Shown: positions 43,578 to 57,017, numbered from the stretch's first letter. The stretch is DNA of 64,000 nt from Stramonita haemastoma (GCA_030674155.1 CM060344.1:23140389-23204388), one strand, 5' to 3'. Notes: generated by a model from the sequence alone, not told the origin. Numbers and translations: made by a program.

Positions 43578-44204
43578 TATTTTTTTTAAGTGGAAAAGGC
43601 AGTTAGGGATATCATAATTGCTATTTGTTAGTTTTTGAGATGTTTGGTGTATGAGCAACCAGTGGTGTCTTAAGTGGATTTTTGTTGGTTTTTATTGTGA
43701 TGGTGGTTTTTGGTTTTTAAAAAAGCTTTTTCCCTATGTTGATTTAGATATAAGATCAAAGTGATCTTGTCCTATGACTATCACAAAAATGGCAATCATG
43801 TGTTGTTGTTTTTTTAAATTTATGCAGGAGGCAAAAATAGTAATTAGAATATTGCTGTAAATTTTAGTTATACACTTTATGTGAAGAAAATGAAAGAACA
43901 TGAGTGTATGCTTGTACATTTATAAAAGGAGGTTTATGAAGTGAAACAATACTGTCGATGTAGTAGTGTGTAAAGGTAGAGACCTGAGCACATGTTTGCA
44001 TGCACAGGTGCATGCCAGTGTTTATATAAAATGCTTGAAAGGTTGTGTTTTAGTTACTTGAGGTGAGAAGGAGGAGGAGGGGAGGAGAGGAGGAGGAGGA
44101 AGGTTATAAGAATGTTTAGCAGGAATGATAAGTTCACATCTGTATGAATTTGGAGGGAGGGGGGAGTGGTTATAGAGAGTGTTTTTCTGACCTGTTTTGG
44201 TTTC
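43576..44204. other. Unassigned sequence flanking the large array
   Basis: No gene. A GGAGGA patch lies at 44069-44102, then the array begins. Confidence 0.4.
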
Positions 44205-47200
44205 TTTATTGCCAGAAATACACCAGTCCTTTGTTGTTGTTGTTTTTTAAGAGTTGTAAGTAGCATGTTAAGTTGGGTTGTTGATTTTGTTTTTTCTATG
44301 CAAGAAATACACGAGTCCTTTGTTGTTGGTTGTTTTTTTTTAAGTGTTGTAGAAGCATATCAAGTTGGGTTTTTGATTTTGTTTTTTTAATGCAAGAAAT
44401 ACACTACTCCTGTGTTGTTGTCATTGTTTTCTTTAAAGCTGTTGCCAGTAGCATGTTAAGTTGGATTGTTGATTTTTTAATTCAAAAAATGATCGTCTTT
44501 TGTTGTTCATTTTTGAAAAAAAATGTTACAGTAGAATATTAAGTTGGGTTGATGATTTTTTTTGTTTTAATGCAAGAAATACACAGTCTTTGCTTTTTTT
44601 AAAAACTGTTGCAAGTAACATGTTAAGTTATGTTGTTTTTGCTTTTTTAATGCAAGAAATACACTAGTCCTTTGTTGTTGTTGTTGGTTTTTTTAAAGTG
44701 TTGGGATAGCATGTTTAGTTGGGTTGTTTTTGTTTTTTTAATGCAAGAAATGCCTAGTCCTTTGTTGTTGGTTTTTTTTTTAAGTGTTGCCAGTAGCATG
44801 TTAAGTTGGGTTGTTGATTTTTTTTTTAATGCAAGAAATACACTAGTCCTTTTTTTAATGTTGGAGTAGTATGTTAAGTTGGTTGTTGATTTACTTTTTT
44901 TTAATGCAACAAATACACTAGTCCTTTGTTGTTGGTTTTCATTAAAGTGTTGCCAGTACATGTTAAGTTGGGTTGTTGATTTTGTTTTTTTAATGGAAGA
45001 AATGCACTAGTCCTTTGTTTGCTTTTTTTTTAGTGTTGCCAGTATCATGTTAAGTTGGGTTGTTTGTTTTGTATTTTTAATGCAAGAAATGTACTATCCA
45101 TAGTTGTTGTTGTTTTTTAAAGTGTTCAAGTAGCATGTTAAGTTGGTTATTGATTTTGTTTTTTTTATGCAAGAAATACACTCGTCCATTTTTTTTTGGT
45201 TGTTGTTTTTTTAAAGTGTTGCCAGTACATGTTAAGTTGGTTGTTGATTTTGTTTTTTTAATGCAAGAAATACACTAGTCCTTTGTTGTTGTTGTTTTTT
45301 TAAGTGTTGCAGTAGCATTTAGTTGGGTTGTTGATTTTGTTTTTTAATGAAGAAATACACTGTCCTTTGTTGTTTTCTTTAAAGTTTGCCAGTAGCATGT
45401 TAATTTAGGTTATTGATTTTGTTTTTTTAAGGAAGAAATACACTAGTCTGTTTTTTTTAAGTGTTGCAAGTAGCATATTAAGTTGGGTTGTTGGTTTTTT
45501 AATGCAAGAAGTACACTGGGCTTTGCTCTTTTTTTTTTAAGTTTTGCCTAGTAGCATGTTTAGTTGGGTTCTTGATTTTGTTTCTTTAATGCAGGAAATA
45601 CACTAGTCCTTTGTTTTTTGTTTTTTTAAGTGTTGGAGTAGCATATTAAGTTCAGGTTGTTGATTTTGTTTATTTAATGCAAGAAATTCACTAGTCCTTT
45701 GTTGTTGGTTTGTTTTTAAAGTGATGGAGTAGCATGTTAAGTTGGGTTGTTGATTTTTTTTAATGGAAGAAATTCACTAGTCCTTTGTTATTTATCTTTT
45801 TAAAAAGTATTGCCAGTATCATGTTAAGTTCAGTTGTTGATTTTGTTTTTTCAAACCACGAAAGTGCACTAGTTTTTGTTGTTATTTTTTTAAGTGTTGG
45901 GAGTAGCATGATAACTTGGGTTGTTGATTTTTTTAATGCAAGAAATACACTAGTCCTTTGTTTTTGTGTTTTTTCTTAAAGTTTTGCAAGTAGCATATTA
46001 AGCTGGGTTGTTGATTTTGTTTTTAATGCAAGAAATGCACTATTCCTTTGTAATGTTTTTTAAAAAATGTTGCAAGTAGCCTGCTAAGTTGGGTCGTTGA
46101 TTTTTTTTTAAATGCAAAAAATACACTAGTCCTTTGTTGTTGTTTTTTTGTTTTTAAGTGTTGAAAGCAGCATGTTAAGTTGGGTTGTTGATTTTGTATT
46201 TTTAATGCAGGAAATACACTAGTCCTTTGTTGTTGGTTTTCTTTGAAGTGTTGCCAGTAGCATGTTAGGTTGGGTTGTTCATTTTGTTTTTTTAATGCAA
46301 GAAATACACTAGTCCTTTGTTGTTTTTTAAAGTGTTGCCAGTAGCATGTTAAGTTGTGTTGTTGATTTTGTTTTTTTAATGCAAGAAGTAGGCTAGTCCT
46401 TTGTTGGTGGTGGGGTTTTTTTGTTCTTTTTTTTTTTTTTTTTTTTAAAGTTTTGCAAGTAGTGTGTTAAGTTGGGTTGTTGACTTTTTTTTAATGCAAG
46501 AAATGCTATATTTTGTTATTAGTATTATTTCGAAGTGTTGCGAATAGCCTGCTGAGTTGGGTTGTTGATTATGTTTTTTTTTATACAAGAAATACACTAG
46601 TCCTTTGTTGTTCATTTTTCTTTAAAGTGTTGCCAGTATCATGTTAAGTTGGGTAGTTGATTTTGTTTTTAAATGCAAGAATACACTAGTCCTTTGTTGT
46701 TGTTTTTGGTTTTTTAAAGTGTTGCCAGTAGCATGTTAAGTTGGGTTTTTTTAAGGCAAGAAATACACTAGTCCATTGTTGGTGTGTTGTTTTTTTTAGT
46801 GTTGCAGTAGCATGTTAAGTTGGGTGTTGTTGTTGTTTTTTCTTGCAAGACATACACTAGTCCTTTGTTGTTGCTTTTCTGTAAAGTGGTGCCAGTAGCA
46901 TGTTAAGTTGGGTTCTTGATTTTCTTTTTTTTAATGAAGAAATTCACTAGTCCTTTGTTGTTGATTTTTTTAAAAATTAAAGTGTTACAGTACCATGTTA
47001 AGTTGGATGTTAATTTTTTTTAATGCAAGAAACACACTAGTCCTTTGTTGTTGTTGTTGTTTTAAAGTGTTGCCAGTAGCATGCTAAGTTGGGTTGTTCA
47101 TTTTGTTTGTTTAATGCAAAGATACACTAGTCCTTTGTTGTTGTTGTTTTTTTAAGTGTTGCCAGAGCATGTTAAGTTGGTTGTTGATTTTGTTTAATGC

Positions 47201-50200
47201 AAGAAATGCACTAGTCCTTTGTTGTTGTTTTTTAAAGTGTTGGAGTAGCATGTTAAGTTGGGTTGTTGATTTTTTTTTAATGCAAGAAATGTCCTAGTAC
47301 TTTGTTGTTTGTTTATTTTTTAAAGTGTTGACGTAGCATGTTAAGTTGGGTTGTTGATTTTGTTTTTTTAATGCAAGAAATACACTAGTCTTTGTTTTGG
47401 TTTTTAAGTGTTGCAGATTTAAGTTGGGGTGATTTTGTTTTAATGAAGAAATACACTAGTCTTTGTTGTTGTTTTTTTAAGTGTTGCAGTACTGTTAAGT
47501 TGGTTTTGTTTTTTATGCAAGAATCAAGTCCTTTGTTGTTTTTTAAGTGTGCAAGTAGTTTTATGTTGTTGTTGATTTTGTTTTAATGCAAAAATGCACT
47601 ATCTTTTTTTGTTTTTTTAGTGTTGCGTGCTGTAAGTGGGTTTGATTTTTTAATGAGAATCAGTTCCTTTTTGTTTTTTTTTTAAGTGTTGCCAGTAGCA
47701 TGTTAAGTTAGTTGTGATTTTATTTTAATGCAAGAAATGCACAGTCTTTTGTTTTTTTTAAGTGTTGCAAGTAGATTTAACTTTGTTTTTTTAATGCAAG
47801 AAATACACTAGTCCTTTTTTTTTAATGTTGCCAGTAGCATGTATTGGTGTGTTTTGTTTTTTTAATGCAAGAAGACACTATCTTTTGTTTTTTTTTTTAA
47901 GTGTTGGAGTAGCATGTTAAGTAGGGTTGTTGATTTTTTTAAGCAAGAAATGCTAGTCCTTTGTTGTTGTTTTTTTAAGTGTTGGTGTAGCATGTTTATT
48001 TTCATTTTTTAATGCAAGAAATACACTAGTCTTTTTTGGTTTTTTTAAGTGTTGCAGTAGCATGTTAAGTTGGGTGTTTTTTTTTTTAATGCAGAAATAC
48101 ACTAGTCCTTTGTTGTGATTTTTTAGTGTTGAAGTAGCATGTTAATTGGTGTTGATTTTGTTTTTTTAATGCAAGAAATACCAAGTCCTTTGTTTTTTTT
48201 GTAATGTTGCCATGCTGTTCAGTTTTAATTTTGTTTTTAATGAAAAATACCATCTTTTTTTTTTTTTTTTAAGTGTACCAGAGATGTTAAGTTGGGGCTT
48301 GATTTTATTTTTTTCATGCAAGAAATCACTAGCCTTTCTTTTTTTTTTTGAAAGGTTGGTAGCATGTTAAGTTGGGTGTTGATTTTTTTTTTTAATGCAA
48401 GCTTGTTTGTGCCTTTAAGTCTTGTGTATAGTATGTTCAGTTGGTGTTGATTTTGTTTTTAATGCAAGAAATACTCTAGTCTTTGTGTTGTTTGTTTTGT
48501 TGCCATACATGTAAGTTGGGTGTTCATTTTGTTTTTAATGCAAAAATACACTAGTCCTTTGTTGTTGTTGTTTTTAAGTGTTGCCAAGAGCATGTTAAGT
48601 TGGGTTGTTGTTTTTTAATGCAAGAAATGCACTAGTCTTTGTTGTTTTTTTTAAAGTATTGGATAGCATGTTAAGTTGGGTTGTTGATTTTTTTTAATGC
48701 AAGAAATGCCTATTTTGTTGTTTTTTTTTTTTTTTTTAAAGTGTTGATAGCTGTTATGGGTTGTTGATTTTTTTTTTAATGAAGAAATACTAGTTTTGTT
48801 GTTGTTTTTTTTTTTAAGTTTACAGTAGCAATTAAATTGTTTGTTTTTTTTTTAATGCAAGAAATCACTAGTCCTTTGTTGTTGTTGTTTTTTGTATTTC
48901 AGAGCATGTTAAGTTGGATTTATTTGTTTTTTTATCAAATAATAGTCCTTTGTTGTTTTGTTTTTAAGTGTTGCAGTAGCATGTTGATTGGTTTTGATTT
49001 TTTTTTTAATGAAGAAAACACTAGTTTTTGCTGTTGTTTTTTTGTTGGAGTAGCATGTTAAGTTGGGTTTGATTTTTTAATTGAAGAAATCATTTTTTTG
49101 TTGTTGTTTTTTTAATGTTACAGTACATGTAAGTTGTGTTTTTTTAATGCAAGAAATACACTAGTCTTTGTTGTTGTTGTTTTTTAAAGTGTTGCCAGTA
49201 CATGTTAAGTTGGTGTTATTTAATTTTTAATGCAAGAAATATAGTCCTTGTTTTGGTTTTTTTTAGTGTTGCAATGAGTTAGTTGGTTTGTGATTTTGTT
49301 TTTTAATGAAGAAAACACTAGTCTTTGTGTTGTTTTTTAAAGTGTTGAGAGCATGTTAAGTTGGTTGATTTTTTTAATGCAAGAATAACTAGTCTTTGTT
49401 GTTTTTTTTTAATGTTGCAAGTGTTGTTATGTGTTGTTTTTGTTTTAAATGCAAGAAATCACTATCCTTGTTTGTTGGTTTTTTTAAATGTTGCCAGTAC
49501 TGTAATTGGGTTGTTGATTTTGTTTTTTTAATGAAGAAATACACTAGTCCTTGTTTTGGGTTTTTTAAGTGTTGCAAGTAGTGTGTTCTGTTGTGGATTG
49601 TTATTTTAGTGTTTGTTGTTTTATTATTTTAAAGAAATACATAGTCCTTTTTGTTGTTGTTTTTTTAAGTGTTGCCAGTAGGCATGTTGTTTTAGGATTT
49701 AGTTGTTTAAGAGTTTATCTTGATTTGTTTTTTTTTGTGTTCAAGAGTAATTACTTGTATTTTTATGTTTAATAGTCTTTTTTTTTTTTTTTAAGTGTTG
49801 CAAGTAGATGTTAAGTTAGGTTGGGTTTTTGATTTTGTTTTTGTAATGCAAGAAATTGCACTAGTACTTTGTTATTGTTTTTTTTAAGTGTTGGATATAG
49901 CCTCTAAGTTGGGTTGTTGATTTTTTTTTGTCCTTTTTTCTTTTCTTTTCTAAAGTGTTGAGTGTAGCATTGTTTTCATTTTCGATTTTTTGTAATGCAA
50001 GAAATACACTAGTCCTATTGTTGTTGTGTGTTGTTTTTTTTAAGTGTTTCAGTGGCATGTTAAGTTGGTTGTTAATTTTTCTTTTTAATGCTAGAAATAC
50101 ACTAGTCCTTTGTTGTTGGTAATTTTTTAAGTGTTGAGTAGATGTTAAGTTGGGCTGTTATTTTGTTTTTATTAAGCAAGAAATACACAAGTCCTTTGTT

Positions 50201-53200
50201 TGTTTTTTGTAAAGTGTTGCCAGTGACTTGTTCAGTTGGGTTTGTTAATTATTTTTTTTTAATGCAAGAAATACACAAGTCCTTTCTTGTTTTTTGTTTT
50301 TTTGTAAAGTGTATGCCAGTAGCCTGTTAAGTTGGGCTTGATTTTTATTTTTTTCATGTTAAAAATACATAGTTCCTTTGTTTTTTTGTGTTTTTTTTTG
50401 AAAAGTGTTGGAGTAGCATTGTTAAGTTGGGTTGTTGATTTTCTTTTTCTAATGCAAGCCTTGTTTGTGCCTTTTTAAAGTCTTGTGAATAGTATGTTCA
50501 GTTGGGTTGTTGATTTTGTTTTTAATGCAAGAAATACTCTAGTCTTTTGTGTTGTTTGTTTGTTTTTAAGTGTTGCCAGTAGCATGTTAAGTTGGGTTGT
50601 TCATTTTGTTTGTTTAATGCAAATGATACACTAGTCCTTTGTTGTTTTGTTGTTTTTAATGTATTTTGCCAAGAGCATGTTAAGTTGCGTTGTTGATTTT
50701 GTTTAATGCAGAAATGCATAGTCTTTGTTGTTGTTTTTTAAAGTGTTGGGAGTAGCATGTTAAGTTGGGTTGTTGATTTTTTTTTTAATGCAAGAAATGT
50801 CCTAGTACTTTTGTTTGTTTTTTTTTAAAGTGTTGCAGTAGCATGTTAAGTTGGGTTGTTGATTTTGATTTTTTTAATGCAAAAAATTCACTAGTCGTTG
50901 TTTGTTGGTTTATTTTTTATAAAGTATTACAGTAGCATATTAAAGTTCTTTTTTTTGGTTTTGTTTTTTTTAATGCAAGAAATACACTAGTCCTTTGTTG
51001 TTGTTTTTTTTTAAGTGTTGCAGTAGCATGTTAAGTTGGGATTTTAATTTGTTTTTAATGCAGAAATACACTAGTCCTTTGTTGTTGTTGTTTTTTAAGT
51101 GTTGCTAGTAGCATGTTGACTTGGGTTTTTGATTTGTGTTTTTAATGCAAGAAATACACTAGTTTTTTTGCTTGTTGTGTTTTTTGTGTTGCGAGTAGCA
51201 TGTTAAGTTGGGTTTTGATTTTGTTTTTTAATGCAAGAAATGCACTAGTCCTTTGTTGTTTTGTTTTTTTTAAAGTGTTGAGTACATGTTAAGTTGTGTT
51301 GATTATTTTGTTTTTTTATGCAAGAAATACACTAGTCCTTTGTTGTTGTTTTTTTAAAGTGTTGAAGTAGCATGTTAAGTTGGGTTGTTTTTGTTTTTTT
51401 AAGTCAAGAAATGCACTATCCTTTGTTTTTTTTTTTTTAAGTGTTGGAGTAGCTGTAAGTTGGGTTGTTGAATTTGTTTTTTTAAGCAAGAAATACACTA
51501 GTCCTTTTTTTAGTTTATAAGTGTTGTTGTTGATTGTTTAAGCTGAAATCACTATTTGTTTTTTTTTGGGTTGTGAATTTGGTTTTTTTTTTAATGCAAG
51601 AAATGCACTAGTCCTTTTTTTTTAAAGTGTTGAGTATGTTAAGTTGTGTTTTATTTTTTTTTAATGCAAGAAATGCCAAGTCCTTTATTGTTGTTTTTTA
51701 TTTAGTCTTTATTGATGTTTTGTTTTTTAGCAAGAATCGTTTTTTTAAATTTAGTGTTTGTTGTTATTTTGTTTCTTTAATGCAAGAAATACACTAGTTT
51801 TTTTTTGTTTTATTTAAAAAAAAGTGTTTGAAATCAGCATGTTTAAGGTTGGGTTGTTTTTGTTGTTTTTAATGAAGAAATGCTCTAGCCCTTTGTTGTT
51901 GTTTGTTTTTTTTAATGTTGCGTAGCAATGTTAAATTGGGTTGTTGATTTCGTTTTTTAATGCAAGAAATACACTAGTCCTTTGTTTTTTTGGTTTTTTT
52001 TTTTAAGTGTTTAGGTAGTGTTAAGTTTGGTTGTTGATTTTGTTTTTTTAATGAAGAAATACACTAGTCCTTTGTTGTTGTTTTTTTTTTATATGTTACA
52101 AGTAGCAAATTAAGTTGGTGTTGTTTTGGTTTTTATAATGCAAGAAATACACTAGTCCTTTGTTGTTGTGTTTTTTTTTTTTAAAGTAGCATTAAGTTGG
52201 GTGTATTAGTTTGTTGTTGATTTTTTGTTTTTTTTTAATGCAAGAAGTACTCTAGTCTTTTGTTGGTTTTTTTAATAAGTGTTGGGAGTAGCATGTTAAG
52301 TTGGGTTGTTGATTTTGTTTTTTAATGCAAGAAATGCATTAGTCCTTTGTTGTGTTGTTTTTTAAGTTGGGAGAAGCATGTTAATTTGGGTTGTCGATTT
52401 TGTTTATTAATGCAAGAAATAAACTAGTTCTTTGTTGTTGTTGTTGTTGTTTTTTAAGTGTTACAGTAGCATGTTAAGTTAGGTTGTTGATTTTGTTTTC
52501 TATAATGCAAGAAATGCACTAGTCTTTTTTTTTTTTTAAAGTGTTGCAAGTAGTATGTTAAGTTGGGTCGTTGATTTTGGTTTTTAATGGAAGAAATGCA
52601 CTAGTCCTTTGTTTTTTTTTGTTTTTTTTAAAGCATGGTAGTAGCCTGCTATGTTGGGTTGTTGATTTTGTTTGTTTTTCTAATGCAAGAAATGTACTAT
52701 TCCTTTGTTGTTGTTGTTCTTTAAGTGTTGGAGTATCATGTTAAGTTGGGTTTTTGATGTTTTTTTAATGCAAGAAATACACAAGTCCTTTGTTGTTGGT
52801 TTTCTTTAAAGTGTTGCCAGTACCATGTTGTTGGGTTGTTGATTTTGTTTTTTAATGCAAGAAATGCACTAGTCTTTTTTGGTGTTTTATTTTCAAGTAT
52901 TGCCAATAGCATGTTAAGTTCGTTGTTGTTTTTGTTTTTTTAATGCAAGAAATACACTAGTCCTTTGTTTTTTGTTTTTGTTTTTTTTAAGTGTTACAGT
53001 AGCATGTATGGTTGTTGATTTTGTTTTTTTTATGCAAGAAATACACTAGTCCTCTGTTTTTTTAAAGTGTTGAGTAGTATGTTAAGTTGGTTGCTTTTGT
53101 TTTTTTTAATGCAAGAAATACACAAGTCCTTTTTGGTTGTTTTTAAATCGTTGCCATTAGCATGTGAAGTTGGGTTGTTGATTTTCTTTTTATAATGCAA

Positions 53201-54560
53201 GAAATACACTAGTCCTTTGTTATTCATTCTTTTTAAAGTCTTGCAAGTAGTGTGTTAAGTTGGGTTGTTGATTTTGGTTTTTAATGGAAGAAATGCACTA
53301 CTCCTTTGTTTTGGGTTTTTTTTTAAAGCTTGGGAAGTAGCCTGCTAATTTGGGTTGTATTTTGTTTTTTTTAATGCAAGAAATGCACTAGTCTTTTTTG
53401 TTGTTGTTGTTTTTTTAAGTGTTACCAGTATCACGTTAAGTTGGGTTGTTGATTTTTTTTTTAATGCAAGAAATGCACTAGTCCTTTGTTGTTGGGACTT
53501 TTTAAAAAGTGTAATAGTGGAATGCTAAGTTGGGTTGTTAATTTTACTTTTTTTAATGCAAGAAGTACACTAGTCCTTTGTTGTTGGTTTTTTTGTTAAG
53601 TGTTGGGAGTAGCATATTAAGTAGGGTTGTTGATTTTGTTTGTTTAATGCAAGAAATGCACTAGTCCTTTGTTGTTGTTGTTTTTTTTTAATGTTGCCAG
53701 TAGCATGTTAAGTTGTTTTGTTGATTTTGTTTTTTTAATGCAAAAATACACTAGTCCTTTGTTGGTTTTCTTTAAATTGTTGTGAGTAGCGTGTTAAGTT
53801 GGGTTGTAGATTTTTTTTAATGCAAGAAATACACTAGTCCTTTGTTCGTTTTTTTTAATGAAAGTTTGTAAGTAGTATGTTAAGTTGGGTTGTTTTTAGT
53901 TTTTAATGCAAGAAATACACTAGTCCTTTGTTGTTGTTGTTGTTGTTTTTAAAGTGTTGCCAATAGCATGTTAAGTTGGGTTTTTCATTTTTTTAATGCA
54001 AGAAATACACTAGTCCTTTGTTGTTGCTGGGTTTTTTTAAGTGTTGGGTGTAGCATGTTAAGTTGGGTTGTTGATTTTGTTTAATGCAAGAAATGCAGTA
54101 GTCCTTTGTCCTTGTTTTTTCAAGTGTTGCCAATAACATGTTAAGCTGGGTTGTCGATTTTTTTTAAAGGAAGAAATGTACTAGTCCTTGTTGGTGGTTT
54201 TTTTAAGTGTTGCAAGTAGCATGTTAAGTCGACTTTTTGATTTTGTTTTTTTTAATGCAAGAAACCCACTAGTACTTTGTTGTTGGGTTTTTCAAAGTGT
54301 TGCAATAGCCTGTTAAGTTGGGTGGTTGTTTTTGTTTTTTTAATGCAAGAAATGCACTAGTCCTTTATTTTATTGATTTTTCCAAAGTGTTGTGAGTACC
54401 ATGTTAAGTTGGGTTGTTGATTTTGTTTTTTTAATGCAAGAAATGAACTAGTCCTTTGTTGTCGTTGTTTTTTAAAAGTGTTGCCAGCAGCATGTTAAGT
54501 TGGCTTGTTGATTTTTTTTAATGCAAGAAATGCACCACCCCTTTGTTGTTGGTTTTTAAG
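44205..54560 (+). repeat. ~90-bp T-rich satellite, about 10.3 kb, roughly 115 monomers
   Basis: Monomer in order: GCAAGAAATACACTAGTCCT, TTGTTGTTG, a T run of 6-10, AAGTGTTGCCAGTAGCATGT, TAAGTTGGGTTGTTGATTTT, GTTTTTTTAAT. Spacing is about 85-95 bp in 44.2-47.4 and 49.9-54.55 kb, but about 70-80 bp with frequent short deletions in 47.4-49.9 kb. The plus strand is strongly T+G-rich with very few C, so strands are highly asymmetric. Most monomers contain the palindrome ACTAGT. Two or three T tracts per unit may impart intrinsic curvature. All units share one orientation. No frame is conserved. Confidence 0.95.
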
Positions 54561-54660
54561 AACTAAGAATAAAACAAATTTGAGCAAGGTCTTTGCTTGG
54601 GTTTTATTTATGACTGACTGACTGTGTTTGAAAGTGCCGAGTATGTGCATGAGATCCGTG
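54561..54660. other. Array exit sequence
   Basis: The last satellite unit fades at about 54558; a TGACTGACTGACTG word precedes the CTGT/CCTG microsatellite. No gene. Confidence 0.5.
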
Positions 54661-54880
<220 letters not shown>

Positions 54881-55125
54881 CACTGAATTACCAAAACAAT
54901 GATGGAAAGTAACATGCTTATAACGGTGCATGTAAAGAAATGACCAAGATTTCCCTTCCTAATTGTAATGTATAGCACAAATAATAATGATGATATTAAG
55001 AATTGTATTCAATGATGTAATCTCTTACAATAACACTCTGTGTCGAAGATGGCATAATTATCGATGATGTTCTCAGCTCACTCATGTGTGTGTTTGAAGA
55101 ATATGTTGCATCGCCAGACTGTAAC

Positions 55126-55126
<1 letters not shown>

Positions 55127-55168
<42 letters not shown>
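55127..55168. repeat. (AT)n microsatellite
   Basis: About 42 bp AT, immediately upstream of the GIY-YIG remnant and possibly the reason for loss of its 5' part. Confidence 0.95.
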
Positions 55169-55172
<4 letters not shown>

Positions 55173-55177
55173 GTATG

Positions 55178-55524
55178 TAGTTAATAACGCCCAATGTAAT
55201 ATACATCTTAACATGTAAGATACATCCTGATATGTGGTATGTAGGTTCAACCACAAATCTTAAACTCAGGTGGGCCAACCACAAGTCAGATGTGAAATTA
55301 CGTAAAACAAATAAATGCAATGTAGCAAAACATGTTTGTTCATCACCCCTCACCTTGATTCTAGCGACTGGGATTTTCTACAAATCATCCCCATAGAGAA
55401 AGTTATGGATGAGGACAAACTTTTAGAACGGGAAATTTATTGGACTTGTAATCTAGGGACAATTTTTCAAGGGTTAAATACAAGGCAGGACCTAAGTTTA
55501 TTGAGAAAAAAATATAGTAAATAA
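55178..55524 (+). pseudogene. GIY-YIG endonuclease remnant, probably from a Penelope-like retroelement
   Basis: The plus frame after a stop near 55177 reads NVIYILTCK (first signature, GIY position occupied by VIY), WYVGSTTNLKLRWANHKSD (second signature YVG at 55238-55246, then conserved R and H positions) and NKCNVAKHVCSSPLT. A one-base frameshift near 55345-55360 moves the reading frame to DSSDWDFLQIIPIEKVMDED then KLLEREIYWTCNLGTIFQGL, ending at TAA after 55524. IPIEKV and LLERE.YW are typical C-terminal words, with the Glu of LLERE a candidate catalytic residue. Family knowledge: animal GIY-YIG domains with this tail accompany Penelope-like RTs. No RT domain is found upstream (AT microsatellite, then unassigned DNA). 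Confidence 0.75.
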
Positions 55525-55887
55525 GGTTATATAGCATCACATGTTTGGACTAATGGTGAATTTATCTGTAATTAATCATTCTTTTAACAGCCAAATTTGT
55601 ATTCATATTGGTATATTAGTTGAACATTTTAGCTTTGCTATTAGACTGAGGCTGAGTTAGTAAAATGGATAATCCTACTAGGTATCTTATTAGTTTGGAG
55701 TTAGCAATAAATGTAGACTGTAAACTGAATGAGTGGTTGGGAAAATGGTGTCACTGGAATATGGGTGTGCAAGGGACAAATCAACCTGTAGTTGGAGAAA
55801 AATCATGAATGCTCGGAAAACAAACACTCACAACAGTTCGGTCGATCTGGAATTAACCTGGAATGAGGTGCTGTTGAACCTCATGTG

Positions 55888-55889
<2 letters not shown>
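55525..55889. other. Unassigned sequence
   Basis: AT-rich, no repeat or gene recognised; may include the 3' untranslated part of the retroelement above. Confidence 0.35.
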
Positions 55890-55977
<88 letters not shown>

Positions 55978-56004
55978 CACACACACACACACACACACAC
56001 ACAC
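55890..56004. repeat. (AC)n microsatellite
   Basis: About 115 bp AC with one ATC break at about 55976. Confidence 0.97.
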
Positions 56005-56146
56005 AACACACTACAACAACAACATCAACAACAATACAATATAAACGATATATATATATATATTATGTTTGATTGTATGTATTAGTGGAAACGTCTCACG
56101 CACGTGCGCGCAGGAAAAAGGAAATACAGAAAAAGATTTTTTTTTT

Positions 56147-56460
56147 AAAATTCTTTTACATCGAGGATAATGGAATAAGCACTCTTGTGCTTTTTTACAT
56201 CCAGTCTCAGTGTGTATGCAGTTTTGTAAATGTCATCTGTTCCCACCGGCACACGATGGCCTACTCCTACGAACAGCGGAACAGGATTTAACGTGTGCCC
56301 AAGATGTTCTGCGTGCGTTAGCACACAGGGGCCTCGGTTTAAAGTCTCATCCGAAGGACTTTTGAGGAGAGTGGAGTCAGCACTGAAAAATCTCGACCGG
56401 AATCGAAGCCGGGTCGTCAAATTGCCAGCGCAATGTTTTGACCACTAGGCTATCCGTCCC
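56147..56460 (-). mobile_element. SINE family 1, full length (minus strand)
   Basis: Right end, minus strand: TAGCCTAGTGGTCAAAACAT (A box TAGCCTAGTGG) and CCGGCTTCGATTCCGGTCG (B box with one change from GGTTCGATTCC). The body continues leftward (AGTCCTTCGGATGAGACTTT, AACCGAGGCCCCTGTGTGC, TAGGAGTAGGCCATCGTGTG, CCGGTGGGAACAGATGACAT) to CATTATCCTCGATGTAAAAG at the left. Second intact head in the window. Confidence 0.9.
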
Positions 56461-56498
56461 GAAAGAGAGGTACAGAGATGGAAAGGAGAAAGCCAGAC

Positions 56499-56500
56499 AT

Positions 56501-56545
<45 letters not shown>

Positions 56546-56553
56546 TAGACAGA
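56499..56553. repeat. (AGAC)n microsatellite
   Basis: About 13 AGAC units with one GATAG break, just outside the SINE 5' end. Confidence 0.95.
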
Positions 56554-56559
56554 CAGAAT

Positions 56560-56815
56560 CCAAAATAAAGATTTAATTCCCAAAAGCATACAGTGCTTTA
56601 ATACCCAAAAAAAAATCGCCTCAAAAGACATAAAATCTCTGAAATCATGCATACAAAAAATCACACCGAACTTGACCAAAACACTTATGTGTTTGTAGGA
56701 GAGTGTGTTTACTTTCTTCAGTTTAACGTCTGTTCACTTGAAGTGATATTAGACACAAAAAAAGAAAGATGAAAGTGTGTCACATTCAAAGAATGTGTGC
56801 GCGCTCACGTATGAG
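56560..56815. other. Unassigned sequence
   Basis: No feature recognised. Confidence 0.4.
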
Positions 56816-56848
56816 TGTATGTGTGTGTGTGTGTGTATGTGTGTGTGT

Positions 56849-56922
<74 letters not shown>

Positions 56923-57017
56923 GGGTTTTCAGAGCATAAGTGCATATGAGTGAACGTGTTTACAAGAATATATATCTAAAGGTATGCATTTGCGAGCCAA
57001 GGTAAAAAGGGGTGGTG

